The notes: generated by a model not told the origin, from the letters alone. Numbered from the stretch's first letter, positions 52,316-61,374 are shown. The stretch is 64,000 bases of DNA from Taklimakanibacter sp050251035 (GCA_050251035.1 JBFWNN010000024.1:13384-77383), one strand, 5' to 3'. Translations and numbers: made by a program.

Positions 52316-53404
52316 CTACTCCGTCAATACCAGCGTGTCTTCCGGCGCCCAGTGAATCCACACTTTCTGGCCGCGTTCAACACCCGATCCGCCGGCGCGC
52401 GTGTCGTTCTGCACATTGACCGACAGCTCGAGATCGTCGTTGCAGCGCACGACGACATGGCTGGTGTCGCCATAATAGGCGACGTCGCGCACCTTGCCCT
52501 CGGCCTTGATCGCCTTGGCCGCCTTGGGCTGGCCTTCCGAGATCTTGAGCTTCTCAGGGCGCACCGCGATGGCGATCGTGCCCGAGGCCTTGCCCTCATG
52601 CGGCAGCTCGATCTTGCCGAGGCCGCGGGCGTCGCAGACGATCTTCTTCGCCGCCGACGAGACGACCTGGGCGTTGATCAGGTTGACCTTGCCGATGAAG
52701 TCGGCGACGAAACGGCTCGCCGGCTGCTCATAGAGCTCGGACGGCGTCGCGATCTGCTGGACGGCGCCCTTGTCCATGACCGCGATGCGGCTCGCCATCG
52801 ACAGCGCCTCGTCCTGGTCGTGGGTCACGATGATGAAGGTGATGCCGACATTCTCCTGCAGCCTGGTCAGCTCGAGGCGCATCTCGTCGCGCAGCTTGGC
52901 GTCGAGCGCCGACAGCGGCTCGTCGAGCAGCAGCACCTTCGGCCGCTTGACCAGCGCGCGGGCGAGCGCCACGCGCTGGCGCTGGCCGCCCGACATCTGG
53001 TCGGGCTTGCGCGCGGCCAAGTGGGTGAGCTTCACCATCTCGAGTGCCTCACCGACCCGCCGCTTCGTCTCCTCGGCCGGAACGCCCGTCACCTTGAGGC
53101 CGTAGGCGACATTGTCGGCCACCGTCATGTGCGGAAAGACGGCATAGGACTGGAACACCATGTTGGTCGGCCGCTTGTTGGGCGGCGTCAGCGCCATGTC
53201 CTCGCCGCCGATGACGATCTGGCCGGAGGTCGGCGTCTCGAGACCGGAGATCATCCGCAACAGCGTCGTCTTCCCGCAGCCCGACGGCCCCAGGAGGGCG
53301 AAGAACTCGTTCTGGGCGATGTCGAAGGAAATATCGTCGACGGCCTTGACGCCGCCCGGAAACATCTTGGTCACGTTGCGCAGGGATACGATTGCTTCGG
53401 CCAT
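52316..53404 (-). CDS. potA: polyamine ABC transporter ATPase
   Basis: This 362-residue ATPase has Walker A GPSGCGKTT, signature MSGGQRQRVALARAL, Walker B VLLLDEPLSALD and a C-terminal TOBE domain, so it is of the PotA/PotG type. It powers uptake of putrescine or spermidine with the PotB, PotC and PotD-type proteins encoded upstream. It begins five bases after potC on the minus strand and ends four bases before the speB start. Confidence 0.93.
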   Translation of the reverse strand: MAEAIVSLRNVTKMFPGGVKAVDDISFDIAQNEFFALLGPSGCGKTTLLRMISGLETPTSGQIVIGGEDMALTPPNKRPTNMVFQSYAVFPHMTVADNVAYGLKVTGVPAEETKRRVGEALEMVKLTHLAARKPDQMSGGQRQRVALARALVKRPKVLLLDEPLSALDAKLRDEMRLELTRLQENVGITFIIVTHDQDEALSMASRIAVMDKGAVQQIATPSELYEQPASRFVADFIGKVNLINAQVVSSAAKKIVCDARGLGKIELPHEGKASGTIAIAVRPEKLKISEGQPKAAKAIKAEGKVRDVAYYGDTSHVVVRCNDDLELSVNVQNDTRAGGSGVERGQKVWIHWAPEDTLVLTE

Positions 53405-53408
53405 TGTC

Positions 53409-54257
53409 CTAACCCTCGCCCGTTTTCTGGGGCGCCTGAAGTTTCATTGCGATTACGGTGGCGATCACCGTGATGACGATCAGCACCGTCGATGCCGCGT
53501 TGATCTCGGGCGAGACGCCGCGGCGGACCAGCGAATAGACCTTGACCGGGAAGGTCACGGTCTCCGGGCCCGAGGTGAAGAAGGTGATCACGAAATCGTC
53601 GAGAGACAGAGTGAAGGCGAGCAGCGCCCCGGCGACGAGACCCGGCATCATGAAGGGCACGATGACGTTCCAGAAGGTCTGCCATTCGCTCGCCCCCAGA
53701 TCCTTCGAGGCCTCCTCGAACTGGCGGTTGAAGCCGACGAGGCGCGAGCGCACCACCACCGCCACGAAGGGGAAGCAGAAGGCCACATGGGCGATGATGA
53801 TGTTGATCAGGTTGAGCGGCCAGGGCAGCCCGACCGACCATTCCATCATGCCGGTATTGATGAAGAAGAGCAGCAGCGACACGCCCATGCAGATCTCGGG
53901 GATCACGATCGGCAGCGCCATCACGCCCTCATAGGCTGCCTTGAAGGGAAAGCGGAAGCGCCACAGGAACAGCGCCGCCATCGCGCCGATGACGGTGGCG
54001 AACACGGTCGAGATGACGGCGATGGTGAGCGAGTTGAGCAGCGCTTCCTGGAGATCGGAGTTGTTCCAGGCCTTCGCGTAGTTCTCCAAGGTGAAGCCGC
54101 GCCAGACGACGCCGCGCCGGTCGGTGTTGAACGAAAAGGCGATGAGCGTGAAGATCGGCGTATAGAGGGCGAAGAAGATGGCCGCGAAGAGGATCTTGAG
54201 CCACCAGCGGCTGCCGTAGTCGAGCGGCCCCGAGCCCGGTTTCAGCGTCTCTGCCAT
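53409..54257 (-). CDS. potC: polyamine ABC transporter permease (PotC/PotI type)
   Basis: This 282-residue protein has six hydrophobic segments and the EAA-type motif in FEEASKDLGASEWQTFWNV near residue 180. Its start overlaps the potB stop by one base (TGATG), so the two permeases are translationally coupled. It forms one half of the channel for the polyamine transporter. Confidence 0.92.
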   Translation of the reverse strand: MAETLKPGSGPLDYGSRWWLKILFAAIFFALYTPIFTLIAFSFNTDRRGVVWRGFTLENYAKAWNNSDLQEALLNSLTIAVISTVFATVIGAMAALFLWRFRFPFKAAYEGVMALPIVIPEICMGVSLLLFFINTGMMEWSVGLPWPLNLINIIIAHVAFCFPFVAVVVRSRLVGFNRQFEEASKDLGASEWQTFWNVIVPFMMPGLVAGALLAFTLSLDDFVITFFTSGPETVTFPVKVYSLVRRGVSPEINAASTVLIVITVIATVIAMKLQAPQKTGEG

Positions 54258-55111
54258 CAGACGTCGACTCCCCGGCTGCGGGCGGCGAGGAAGGCGCGCA
54301 GCGCCAGCGCGCCGAAGGTCACATACATCAACAGGAAGGACAAAGCCGAGCCGAACGGCCAGTCATTGGCGGACTTGAACTGCCGCTCGATGACATTGCC
54401 GATCATGATGGCGTTGGCGCCGCCCAGCATGTCGGGCGTCAGGAAAGAGCCGAGGCAGGGAATGAAGACGAGGATGATGCCGGTGATGATGCCGGGCATG
54501 GTCAAGGGCAAGGTCACCTTGAAGAAGGTCTGGGCCTGCGAGCCGCCGAGATCGAGGCTCGCTTCGAGATAGGAACGGTCGAGCCGCTCGATCGTGGCAT
54601 AGAGCGGCAGCACCATGAAGGGCATATAGACATAGACCAGCCCCATGATCACCGAGCCGTCATTATAGAGCATCTCGAAGGGACCGAGCCCGATCCAGCC
54701 CAGCACCAGGTTGAGATAGCCCTGGCTGCGGAAAACGGCGATCAGCGCGTAGGTGCGGATGAGGAGATTGATCCAGAAGGGCAGGATGACCAGGAGCAGA
54801 AGCAAGGGCTTCCACTTGGCCGGCGCGAAGCAGATGCCGAAGGCGATCGGATACGCGAGCAGCAGGCAAAAGGCGGTCGCCAGCGCGCTGATCCAGATCG
54901 ACTTCCAGATGATCTGCAGATAGACCGCGTCGAAGGAGCGGATGTAGTTGGCGAGCGTTCCGGTGAAGGCGTTCTCGGTGATCGAGACCTTCTCGCTGAA
55001 GGAGATCCCGAACATGTAGCCGAGCGGGATGAGGAAAAAGACCAGGAGCCAGAAGGTGCCGGGCGTTCCAAGTGTCCAGAAAGCCCGGAGATTATCCCTC
55101 CAACTGTCCAC
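54257..55111 (-). CDS. potB: polyamine ABC transporter permease (PotB/PotH type)
   Basis: This 284-residue permease has six hydrophobic segments and the EAA-type loop in YLEASLDLGGSQAQTFFKV. The start is a GTG at 55111. A hairpin lies in the 99-bp gap between this gene and the binding-protein gene upstream. It pairs with the PotC-type permease. Confidence 0.92.
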   Translation of the reverse strand: MDSWRDNLRAFWTLGTPGTFWLLVFFLIPLGYMFGISFSEKVSITENAFTGTLANYIRSFDAVYLQIIWKSIWISALATAFCLLLAYPIAFGICFAPAKWKPLLLLLVILPFWINLLIRTYALIAVFRSQGYLNLVLGWIGLGPFEMLYNDGSVIMGLVYVYMPFMVLPLYATIERLDRSYLEASLDLGGSQAQTFFKVTLPLTMPGIITGIILVFIPCLGSFLTPDMLGGANAIMIGNVIERQFKSANDWPFGSALSFLLMYVTFGALALRAFLAARSRGVDV

Positions 55112-55162
55112 GATGCCGCGACTCCACCCCGTTTGTCGTTATGGCGATGCTAGAACAGAATG

Positions 55163-55191
55163 ACCGGAGACGGCAACATGCCTTCTCCGGT
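55163..55191 (-). promoter_or_regulatory. intercistronic hairpin after the polyamine binding-protein gene
   Basis: ACCGGAGA (55163-55170) pairs with TCTCCGGT (55184-55191). After one mismatch GGC pairs with GCC around a 5-base loop. It lies 20 bases after the potD-like stop and 52 bases before the potB start. No T-run follows. Its position suggests it protects the abundant binding-protein mRNA or reduces downstream expression. Confidence 0.65.
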
Positions 55192-55210
55192 CGCTTGAAG
55201 CTGCCGGATT

Positions 55211-56290
55211 TCACGCCGCCTGGACGCGGGTCCAGGCCTCGTCGCGCGCCTTGGTGACGTCCTCGCCCAGATAGAGGGCGGGCTCGCATTTGGCGATGAC
55301 CTCGGCCGGCGGGAAGATCGCCGGATTATCGATATACGCCTTGTCCATCAGCTTCTTCGCCGCCGCGTTGGGCGTGGCATATTGCACCGTCTTGGCGATC
55401 CCCGCCTCGACCTGCGGGTCCAGGATGAAGTTGATGAAGGCATGGGCGTTCTCGGGCCTCGGCGCCCCGGTCGGGATGGCGAGGCAGTCCTGCCACATCT
55501 CGGCCCCCTCGGTCGGCACGACATAGGAAATGTCGTCGTCCTCGGCCATGACCTGCAGGATGTCGCCATTGTATTCCATGGTGAGATCGACATCGCCCGA
55601 GGCCAGGAGGTCCTGGCCGTTGTCGTCGGCATAGACCTTGACGTTCTTCTTGCCGGCGATGAGCAGTTCCTCCACTTTCTTCAGCGTCGCCGGATCGGTC
55701 GAGTTGAGCGACTGGCCCAGATATTTGAGGGCCGAGCCGATGACGATCTTGGCGTCGCCGAGCAGCGCGATGCGGCCGGCATATTTCGGGTCCTCGAACA
55801 GGATCTTCCAGCTGTCGACCGTGCCCTCGACCTTGCTCTTGCGATAGCCGATGCCGACCGTGCCCCACAGATAGGGCACGGAGTGCTTGCGGCCGGGGTC
55901 GAAGGTGGCCTCCTGGAAGACCGGATCGAGATTGGCGAAATTGGGCAGCTTCGCCCGGTCGAGCGGGGTCACCATGTTGGCCTTGATCATGCGCTCGAGA
56001 TTGTCGTTGGTCGGGCAGATCACGTCATAGCCCGGATTGCCGGCCTTGAGCTTGGCGAACAATTCGTCATTGTCGGCGAACAGGTCCATCTTCACCTCGA
56101 TGCCGGTCGCCGTCTCGAAATCGGCCAGCGTCGTCTCGCCGATATAGGTGTCCCAGTTGTAGAAGTTGAGCTTCTTCTCCTCTTCCGACAGTGAATGGCG
56201 CGGCAGGAAAGTGAGGCCGACGCCGAGCGCCCCCAGACCCTTCAGCAGCGAGCGGCGCCGGGGGGAAAATCCTGGACAATAGACTGGCAT
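55211..56290 (-). CDS. potD: polyamine ABC transporter periplasmic binding protein (PotD/PotF type)
   Basis: This 359-residue exported protein has a signal with SPRRRSLLKG, which resembles a twin-arginine motif, then the SBP_bac_8 fold: LNFYNWDTYIGETTLADFE, a family hallmark, and MEYNGDILQVM. It binds putrescine or spermidine and hands it to PotB/PotC. The Tat-like signal is unusual for this family and may reflect export in the folded state. The gene follows spuC with a 97-bp gap. Confidence 0.92.
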   Translation of the reverse strand: MPVYCPGFSPRRRSLLKGLGALGVGLTFLPRHSLSEEEKKLNFYNWDTYIGETTLADFETATGIEVKMDLFADNDELFAKLKAGNPGYDVICPTNDNLERMIKANMVTPLDRAKLPNFANLDPVFQEATFDPGRKHSVPYLWGTVGIGYRKSKVEGTVDSWKILFEDPKYAGRIALLGDAKIVIGSALKYLGQSLNSTDPATLKKVEELLIAGKKNVKVYADDNGQDLLASGDVDLTMEYNGDILQVMAEDDDISYVVPTEGAEMWQDCLAIPTGAPRPENAHAFINFILDPQVEAGIAKTVQYATPNAAAKKLMDKAYIDNPAIFPPAEVIAKCEPALYLGEDVTKARDEAWTRVQAA

Positions 56291-56387
56291 GATAGCTCCC
56301 TTGTTTCCAGGCGCCCCGCCTCAAGGGCGTCTGTCTGTTTGGCTGGCCCAAGCCTATGCCTCGGGCCAGCATGGTTCAACTTAATTG

Positions 56388-57773
56388 TCAGGCGGTTTCC
56401 GCCTTGACGTCCGCATAGGTCTTGTCGAGGGCCACCTTCACTAGGCGCAGCATCTCGTCGATCTCCTTCTTGGAGATCACCAGCGGCGGCGAGAGCACCA
56501 TGGTGTCCCAGCAGGCCCGCATGATGAGCCCGTTGCTGAAGCTGTGGTCGCGGCAGATCGCGCCGACCCGGCCGGGCTTGGCGAAGCGCTCGCGGGTCGT
56601 CTTGTCGCGGGCGATCTCGATGGCGCCGATGAGGCCGGCCGAGCGGGTCTCGCCGACGATGGGATGGTCGCGCAGGCTGTCCAATCCCTTCGCGAAATAT
56701 TGGCCGAGTTCCTTCGAGCGCTCGACCAGCTTCTCGGCCTCGATGATCTCGATGTTCTTCAGTGCAACGGCGCAGGCCGCCGGATGGCCGGCATAGGTCA
56801 TGCCGTGATAGAACTCCTCGCCCTTCTCGAAGAAGTCCTTGATCAGCCGGTCGGAGAAGGCGATGGCGCCGATCGGCAGGTAGCCGGACGACAGCCCCTT
56901 GGCCATGGGCACGATGTCGGGCTCGATCCCCAGGGTCTCGAAGCCCCACCAGTTGCCGGTGCGCCCAAAGCCGCTGATGACTTCGTCGGCGATGATGAGG
57001 ACGCCGTATTTGCGGCAGATCTTCTGCACCTCCGGCCAATAGGTCGAAGGCGGGATGATCACCCCGGCGGCGCCCTGGATCGGCTCGCCGATGAAGGCCG
57101 CGACATTGTCCGGCCCGAGCTCGAGGATCTTCTTTTCGACCTCGGCGGCGGCCTCGCGGCCGAATTCCTCAGGGCTCAGGTCGCGGCCGAAATCATACCA
57201 ATGCGGCTGCTGGACGTGATGGAAGCCCGGCAGCGGCAAGCCGCCCTGGCCATGCATGCCCTCCATGCCGCCGAGGCTCGCCGCGACCATCGTCGAGCCG
57301 TGATAGCCGCGCCGCCGCCCGATGAACTCCTTGCGATAGGGCTTGCCCATCAGCTTCCAGTAATGGCGCACGAAGCGCACGATCGTGTCGTTGGCCTCGG
57401 AGCCCGAATTGACGAAGAAGATGTGCTTGAAGCGCTCGGGCATGTGCGAGGAAATCTTGGCCGCGAGCTCGGTGGTCGGCACCGTCGTCGTCTTGAAGAA
57501 GGTGTTGTAGTACGGCAGGTCGAGCATCTGCCGGTAGGCGGCCTCGGCCAACTCCTTGCGGCCATAGCCGACATTCACGCACCACAGGCCCGCCATGCCG
57601 TCGAGCAGCTTGTTGCCCTTGGCGTCCCAGATCCACACGCCATCGGCCTGGGTCATGACCCTGGCCCCGCCTTCGGCATGGAAGGCCTTGTGATCGGTGA
57701 AGGGATGGAAGTGATGCGCGGTGTCGCGCGCGACGAGTTCGGCGATATTCAGATTCTTGGCATGGGCGGTCAT
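56388..57773 (-). CDS. spuC: putrescine/polyamine:pyruvate aminotransferase
   Basis: This 461-residue class III aminotransferase has FFVNSGSEANDTIVRFVRHY, the DEVISGFGRTGN motif and the PLP lysine in MAKGLSSGYLPIGA. The order and length match SpuC-type polyamine:pyruvate aminotransferases, which convert putrescine to 4-aminobutanal with alanine as by-product. It is the first gene of the operon with the Pot-type transporter and speB. Taurine:pyruvate or omega-amino acid:pyruvate aminotransferases of the same class are close alternatives, but the operon favours polyamines. Alanine produced here could feed alanine dehydrogenase. Confidence 0.88.
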   Translation of the reverse strand: MTAHAKNLNIAELVARDTAHHFHPFTDHKAFHAEGGARVMTQADGVWIWDAKGNKLLDGMAGLWCVNVGYGRKELAEAAYRQMLDLPYYNTFFKTTTVPTTELAAKISSHMPERFKHIFFVNSGSEANDTIVRFVRHYWKLMGKPYRKEFIGRRRGYHGSTMVAASLGGMEGMHGQGGLPLPGFHHVQQPHWYDFGRDLSPEEFGREAAAEVEKKILELGPDNVAAFIGEPIQGAAGVIIPPSTYWPEVQKICRKYGVLIIADEVISGFGRTGNWWGFETLGIEPDIVPMAKGLSSGYLPIGAIAFSDRLIKDFFEKGEEFYHGMTYAGHPAACAVALKNIEIIEAEKLVERSKELGQYFAKGLDSLRDHPIVGETRSAGLIGAIEIARDKTTRERFAKPGRVGAICRDHSFSNGLIMRACWDTMVLSPPLVISKKEIDEMLRLVKVALDKTYADVKAETA

Positions 57774-58153
57774 CAGTCATCTCCAGATTGCGGGTAAAAA
57801 ACGGCGCTCGGCCGAAGCAATAGCTAAGGGAAATGACGTGTGCTTACGGCTTGTACCCGATGCGGGCGCAATGCAGCAGGACGTCCTGCTTCAGGGTGCG
57901 CGACCCTGCCCGGAGGCAGTCGCCGGAAGCTGTGATGCGGAAACACATGGCTCCTATATGCCACAAACTCCGCACAGGGAGCAAATCCATCATGAATCTG
58001 TTGCATGGAGCGGATTTTCGTCCCAGTATCGCAGTGCAGCATCAGTGCATGAGCCGGAGAAGCGGACAGCGGTTCTCCGAAAAGATCATGTGCAAACAAG
58101 AGGCTAAGGCGCGAAGGCGACCCGTCTGAAACCATCGCGCTTTGGGGAGCGAC
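57774..58153. other. 380-bp intergenic region between spuC and the Anbu operon
   Basis: This is the only gene-free stretch over 300 bp. The left part (57774-58050) should hold the promoter of the spuC operon on the minus strand and that of the Anbu operon on the plus strand, but I see no convincing -35/-10 pair. The right part (58055-58143) is a palindromic repeat element that runs to the ribosome site of the first Anbu-operon gene. A 98-codon open frame at 57833-58129 lacks family resemblance and is not called as a gene. Confidence 0.7.
58055..58143. repeat. intergenic palindromic repeat element, Rhizobiales-like
   Basis: CGGAGAA (58055-58061) and TTCTCCG (58073-58079) form a 7-bp stem. Downstream, AAGGCGCGAAGG (58106-58117) pairs imperfectly (10 of 12) with CCATCGCGCTTT (58132-58143). 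The link between them, AAAGATCATGTGCAAACA, resembles the GATCATGCTCAAACA core that I recall from dispersed intergenic repeats of rhizobia and relatives. The element ends directly at GGGGAG, the ribosome site of the next gene, so it lies in its leader. Confidence 0.6.
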
Positions 58154-59569
58154 ATGGGGACTTTCTTCAATGAGATGCTGAATCCGGACGGCTCGGTCCG
58201 CAATCCCTATGCGCAGATCCACGACTGGATCGGCTCGCTCGGCAAGACCAATGTCGAGCGTGCCCTGAAGGAAGCCGAAGCCATTTTCCGCCGCCTCGGC
58301 ATCACCTTCGCCGTCTATGGCGCCGATGAGGCCGCCGAAAGGCTCATCCCCTTCGACATCATCCCGCGCGTCTTCGCCGCGTCCGAATGGCGCAAGCTCA
58401 CGGTCGGCATCGAGCAGCGCGTGCGCGCCCTCAACGCCTTCCTGCACGATCTCTATCATCGCCAGGAGATCCTGCGCGCCGGACGTATCCCCAGGGACCT
58501 CATTCTGCAGAACGCGGCCTTCGTGCCGCAGATGGTGGGGCTGTCGCCGCCGCGCGGCGTCTATGCCCACATCATCGGCGTCGACATCGTGCGCGTGAGC
58601 GAGACCGAGTTCTATGTCCTCGAGGACAATTGCCGGACCCCGTCCGGCGTCTCCTACATGCTCGAGGACCGCGAGGCGATGATGTTCCTGTTCCCCGACC
58701 TGTTCAAGCGCCATCGCGTGGCGCCGGTCGAGAACTATCCGTCGATGCTGCGCCGGACGCTGGAGAGCGTCGCGCCGCAAGGCGCCGGCGACGAGCCCAC
58801 GATCGTGCTGCTCACGCCCGGCATCCACAACTCGGCCTTCTTCGAGCACGCCTTCCTCGCCGACGAGATGGGTGTCGAGCTGTGCGAGGGATCGGATCTC
58901 TTCGTCGACGACGGCTATCTCTATATGCGCACCACCCAGGCGCCGAAACGCGTCGATGTGGTCTATCGCCGGATCGACGATGCGTTCCTCGATCCCCTCA
59001 CCTTCCGGCCCGATTCGGCGCTCGGCGTGCCGGGCCTGTTCGATCTCTATCGCGCCGGGCGCGTCACCCTGGTCAATGCGCCGGGCACCGGCATCGCCGA
59101 CGACAAGGCGATCTACACTTACATTCCCGACGTCATCGAATTCTACACCGGCGAAAAGCCGCTCCTGAAGAACGTGCCGACCTGGCGCTGCGGCGAGCCC
59201 AAGGACCTTTCCTACGTGCTCGACCACCTGGCCGAGCTCGTGATCAAGGAGGTCCACGGCTCGGGCGGCTATGGCATGCTGGTGGGGCCCACCTCCTCGG
59301 TCAAGGAGATCGACGATTTCCGCAGCCGGCTCAAGGCCAACCCTTCGAACTATATCGCCCAGCCGACGCTGGCGCTTTCGGCGTCGCCCACCTGCACCGA
59401 CGCCGGCGTGGCGCCGCGCCATATCGATCTCAGGCCCTTCGTGCTCACCGGCGACCGCATCCGCATCACGCCCGGCGGCCTGACGCGCGTCGCCCTCAAG
59501 GACGGCTCGCTCGTCGTCAATTCGAGCCAGGGCGGGGGCACGAAAGACACCTGGGTGCTGGAGGACTGA
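58154..59569 (+). CDS. circularly permuted ATP-grasp type 2 protein of the Anbu operon
   Basis: This 471-residue protein belongs to the circularly permuted ATP-grasp (DUF404/DUF407) family. Family regions include FFNEMLNPDGSVRNPYAQIH at the N terminus, VLEDNCRTPSGVSYMLEDRE, and a C-terminal VIKEVHGSGGYGMLVGP glycine-rich loop and TLALSASPTC. The ATG at 58154 follows GGGGAGCGAC. In the Anbu operon this probable ligase is thought to form a peptide-like modification together with the alpha-E and transglutaminase-like proteins. The substrate is unknown. The next gene starts 7 bases after the stop. Confidence 0.9.
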   Translation: MGTFFNEMLNPDGSVRNPYAQIHDWIGSLGKTNVERALKEAEAIFRRLGITFAVYGADEAAERLIPFDIIPRVFAASEWRKLTVGIEQRVRALNAFLHDLYHRQEILRAGRIPRDLILQNAAFVPQMVGLSPPRGVYAHIIGVDIVRVSETEFYVLEDNCRTPSGVSYMLEDREAMMFLFPDLFKRHRVAPVENYPSMLRRTLESVAPQGAGDEPTIVLLTPGIHNSAFFEHAFLADEMGVELCEGSDLFVDDGYLYMRTTQAPKRVDVVYRRIDDAFLDPLTFRPDSALGVPGLFDLYRAGRVTLVNAPGTGIADDKAIYTYIPDVIEFYTGEKPLLKNVPTWRCGEPKDLSYVLDHLAELVIKEVHGSGGYGMLVGPTSSVKEIDDFRSRLKANPSNYIAQPTLALSASPTCTDAGVAPRHIDLRPFVLTGDRIRITPGGLTRVALKDGSLVVNSSQGGGTKDTWVLED

Positions 59570-59575
59570 CCGCTT

Positions 59576-60523
59576 ATGCTGGGCCGCACCGCCGCGTCGC
59601 TGTTCTGGATGTCGCGCTATGTGGAGCGGGCCGAGAACATGGCGCGGCTCCTGGAAGTGGGCTACCGCATATCGCTGATGCCGCGCGCCATCGAGGGCCA
59701 TCGCGACGAATGGCGCTCCACCCTCACCACCGCCGCCTGCGAGGCGAGCTATTTCGCCAAGCACAAGGAGATCACGACTCCCGACATCATCCATCACCTG
59801 CTGTTCGACGAGGACAATCCGTCCAGCGTGCGCTCCTGCCTCGAAACGGCGCGCAACAACGGCCGCGCGGTCAGAACCGCGCTCACCCGCGACGTGTGGG
59901 AGAGCCTCAACGGCACCTGGAACGAGTTCTCCCAGGTCACGCCTGATACGATCACCAGCGACCGGCTGCCGGGCTTCCTCGACTGGATCGAGCAGCGCGC
60001 CATGCTGTTCCGCGGCGCCCTGCTCGGCACCATGCTCAGGCACGACACCTACTTCTTCAGCCAGCTCGGCACCTTCGTCGAGCGCGCCGACAACACCGCG
60101 CGCATCCTCGATGTGAAATATTACATCCTGCTGCCGAAGCCGAGCGACGTCGGCTCCGACGTCGACATCCAGCAATGGGCGACGGTGCTGCGCTCGGTCT
60201 CGGCGCATCGTGCCTATCGCTGGTTCTACCGCGACAGCACCTACAGGCCCTGGCTGGTCGCCGAGTTCCTCATCCTGCGCGAGGAAATGCCGCGCTCGCT
60301 CACCTTCTGCTATCAATGGATCACGCGCGCGCTCGATGGCCTGGCCGAGCTCTACCAGCAGCGCTCCGACTGCCGGGACCAGGCGAAGGAACATTATGCC
60401 CGGCTGAGGGGCGAAAGGATGGACGACATCTTCCAGAACGGCCTGCATGAGTTCCTGCAGGACTTCATGAAGGCCAACAACCAGCTCGCCGCCGACATCG
60501 CGCAAACCTACAATTTCCCATGA
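59576..60523 (+). CDS. alpha-E domain protein (DUF403) of the Anbu operon
   Basis: This 315-residue, mostly helical protein matches the alpha-E domain family. MLGRTAASLFWMSRYVERAE is the family start, followed by RGALLGTMLRHDTYFFSQLG and FVERADNTARILDVKYY. It accompanies the ATP-grasp and transglutaminase-like proteins in a conserved gene set. The stop overlaps the next start by four bases (ATGA), so the genes are coupled. Its biochemical role is not known. Confidence 0.9.
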   Translation: MLGRTAASLFWMSRYVERAENMARLLEVGYRISLMPRAIEGHRDEWRSTLTTAACEASYFAKHKEITTPDIIHHLLFDEDNPSSVRSCLETARNNGRAVRTALTRDVWESLNGTWNEFSQVTPDTITSDRLPGFLDWIEQRAMLFRGALLGTMLRHDTYFFSQLGTFVERADNTARILDVKYYILLPKPSDVGSDVDIQQWATVLRSVSAHRAYRWFYRDSTYRPWLVAEFLILREEMPRSLTFCYQWITRALDGLAELYQQRSDCRDQAKEHYARLRGERMDDIFQNGLHEFLQDFMKANNQLAADIAQTYNFP

Positions 60524-61329
60524 AGCTCTCCGTCCATCATCAGACCCGCTATGACTATGCGACGAGCGTGCGCTCATCGATCCAGCGCCTCTATCTGACG
60601 CCGTCCGCCTTCGCGACGCAGAAGACCACGTCCTGGACGATCGAGGCGCCGGGCATCGACAAGGCCCTCGCCTATACCGACGGCTTCGGCAACCAGGTGC
60701 ATGTCGTCACCTCGCAAGGGCCGCATGACCATGTGACCGTCACCGCCCGGGGCGTGGTCGACACGCAGGACGCATCTGGCGTGGTGCGCGGCTTCAAGTG
60801 CCAGGCGCCCGACAGCGTGTTCCTGCGCCAGACGGCCGCCACGGAGCCCAGCGCCGAGCTTCGCGAGATCGCGCGTGAGTCTGCCGCGAAATATCCCGAT
60901 GCCCTCGAGCGGCTGCATGCGATCATGGGCGAGGTGCAGCGCCGCATCGCCTATCAGATCGGGGTGACGCATGCCCATACGACAGCGGCCGAGGCGCTGA
61001 CCGACGGTAAAGGCGTGTGCCAGGACCATGCCCATGCGATGCTCGCCATCGTCCGCTCCCTCGGCATTCCGGGACGCTACATCACCGGCTATCTGGTGAC
61101 CGAGGGCTCGGGCCCCGCGACCGCCAGTCACGCCTGGGCCGAGGTTCTCGTGCCCAGTCTCGGCTGGGTCGGGTTCGATGCGGCGAACGGCAAATGCCCG
61201 ACCGCCGAATATGTGCGGGTGGCCACGGGTCTTGACGCGCAAGGGGTGGTGCCTGTACGCGGCAGCCGGCGCGGCGGCGAGGCGGAAAGCATGACGGTCG
61301 CCGTCACCGTCCAGCCCGCCGAGCAGTGA
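60520..61329 (+). CDS. transglutaminase-like protein of the Anbu operon
   Basis: This 269-residue protein has an N-terminal Bact_transglu_N-type region (KLSVHHQTRYDYATSVRSSI) and a transglutaminase-like cysteine-protease core with Cys in DGKGVCQDHAHAML, His in ASHAWAEVLV and Asp in GFDAANGK. It is probably a peptidase or amide-forming enzyme. It overlaps the alpha-E gene by ATGA and precedes the Anbu gene by 45 bp. The partnership with the other three genes is known from many genomes. Confidence 0.92.
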   Translation: MKLSVHHQTRYDYATSVRSSIQRLYLTPSAFATQKTTSWTIEAPGIDKALAYTDGFGNQVHVVTSQGPHDHVTVTARGVVDTQDASGVVRGFKCQAPDSVFLRQTAATEPSAELREIARESAAKYPDALERLHAIMGEVQRRIAYQIGVTHAHTTAAEALTDGKGVCQDHAHAMLAIVRSLGIPGRYITGYLVTEGSGPATASHAWAEVLVPSLGWVGFDAANGKCPTAEYVRVATGLDAQGVVPVRGSRRGGEAESMTVAVTVQPAEQ

Positions 61330-61374
61330 GCGTGATCTCACGCCCAGCTTTGGAATTCTAGCGTGGAGCCCTGA

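Noticed and set aside
56388..57773. Taurine:pyruvate aminotransferase
   Set aside because: It heads an operon with a polyamine importer and agmatinase-family gene, so SpuC is the better call, although the class III family does not separate them cleanly by eye.
57833..58129. 98-codon plus-strand open frame in the spuC-Anbu gap
   Set aside because: The translation resembles nothing, it runs through the palindromic repeat, and it has no ribosome site.
57824..60577. Open frame of 917 codons on the minus strand opposite the Anbu operon
   Set aside because: Same artefact: low-complexity Asp/Glu/Arg/Ala-rich translation opposite two clear family members.
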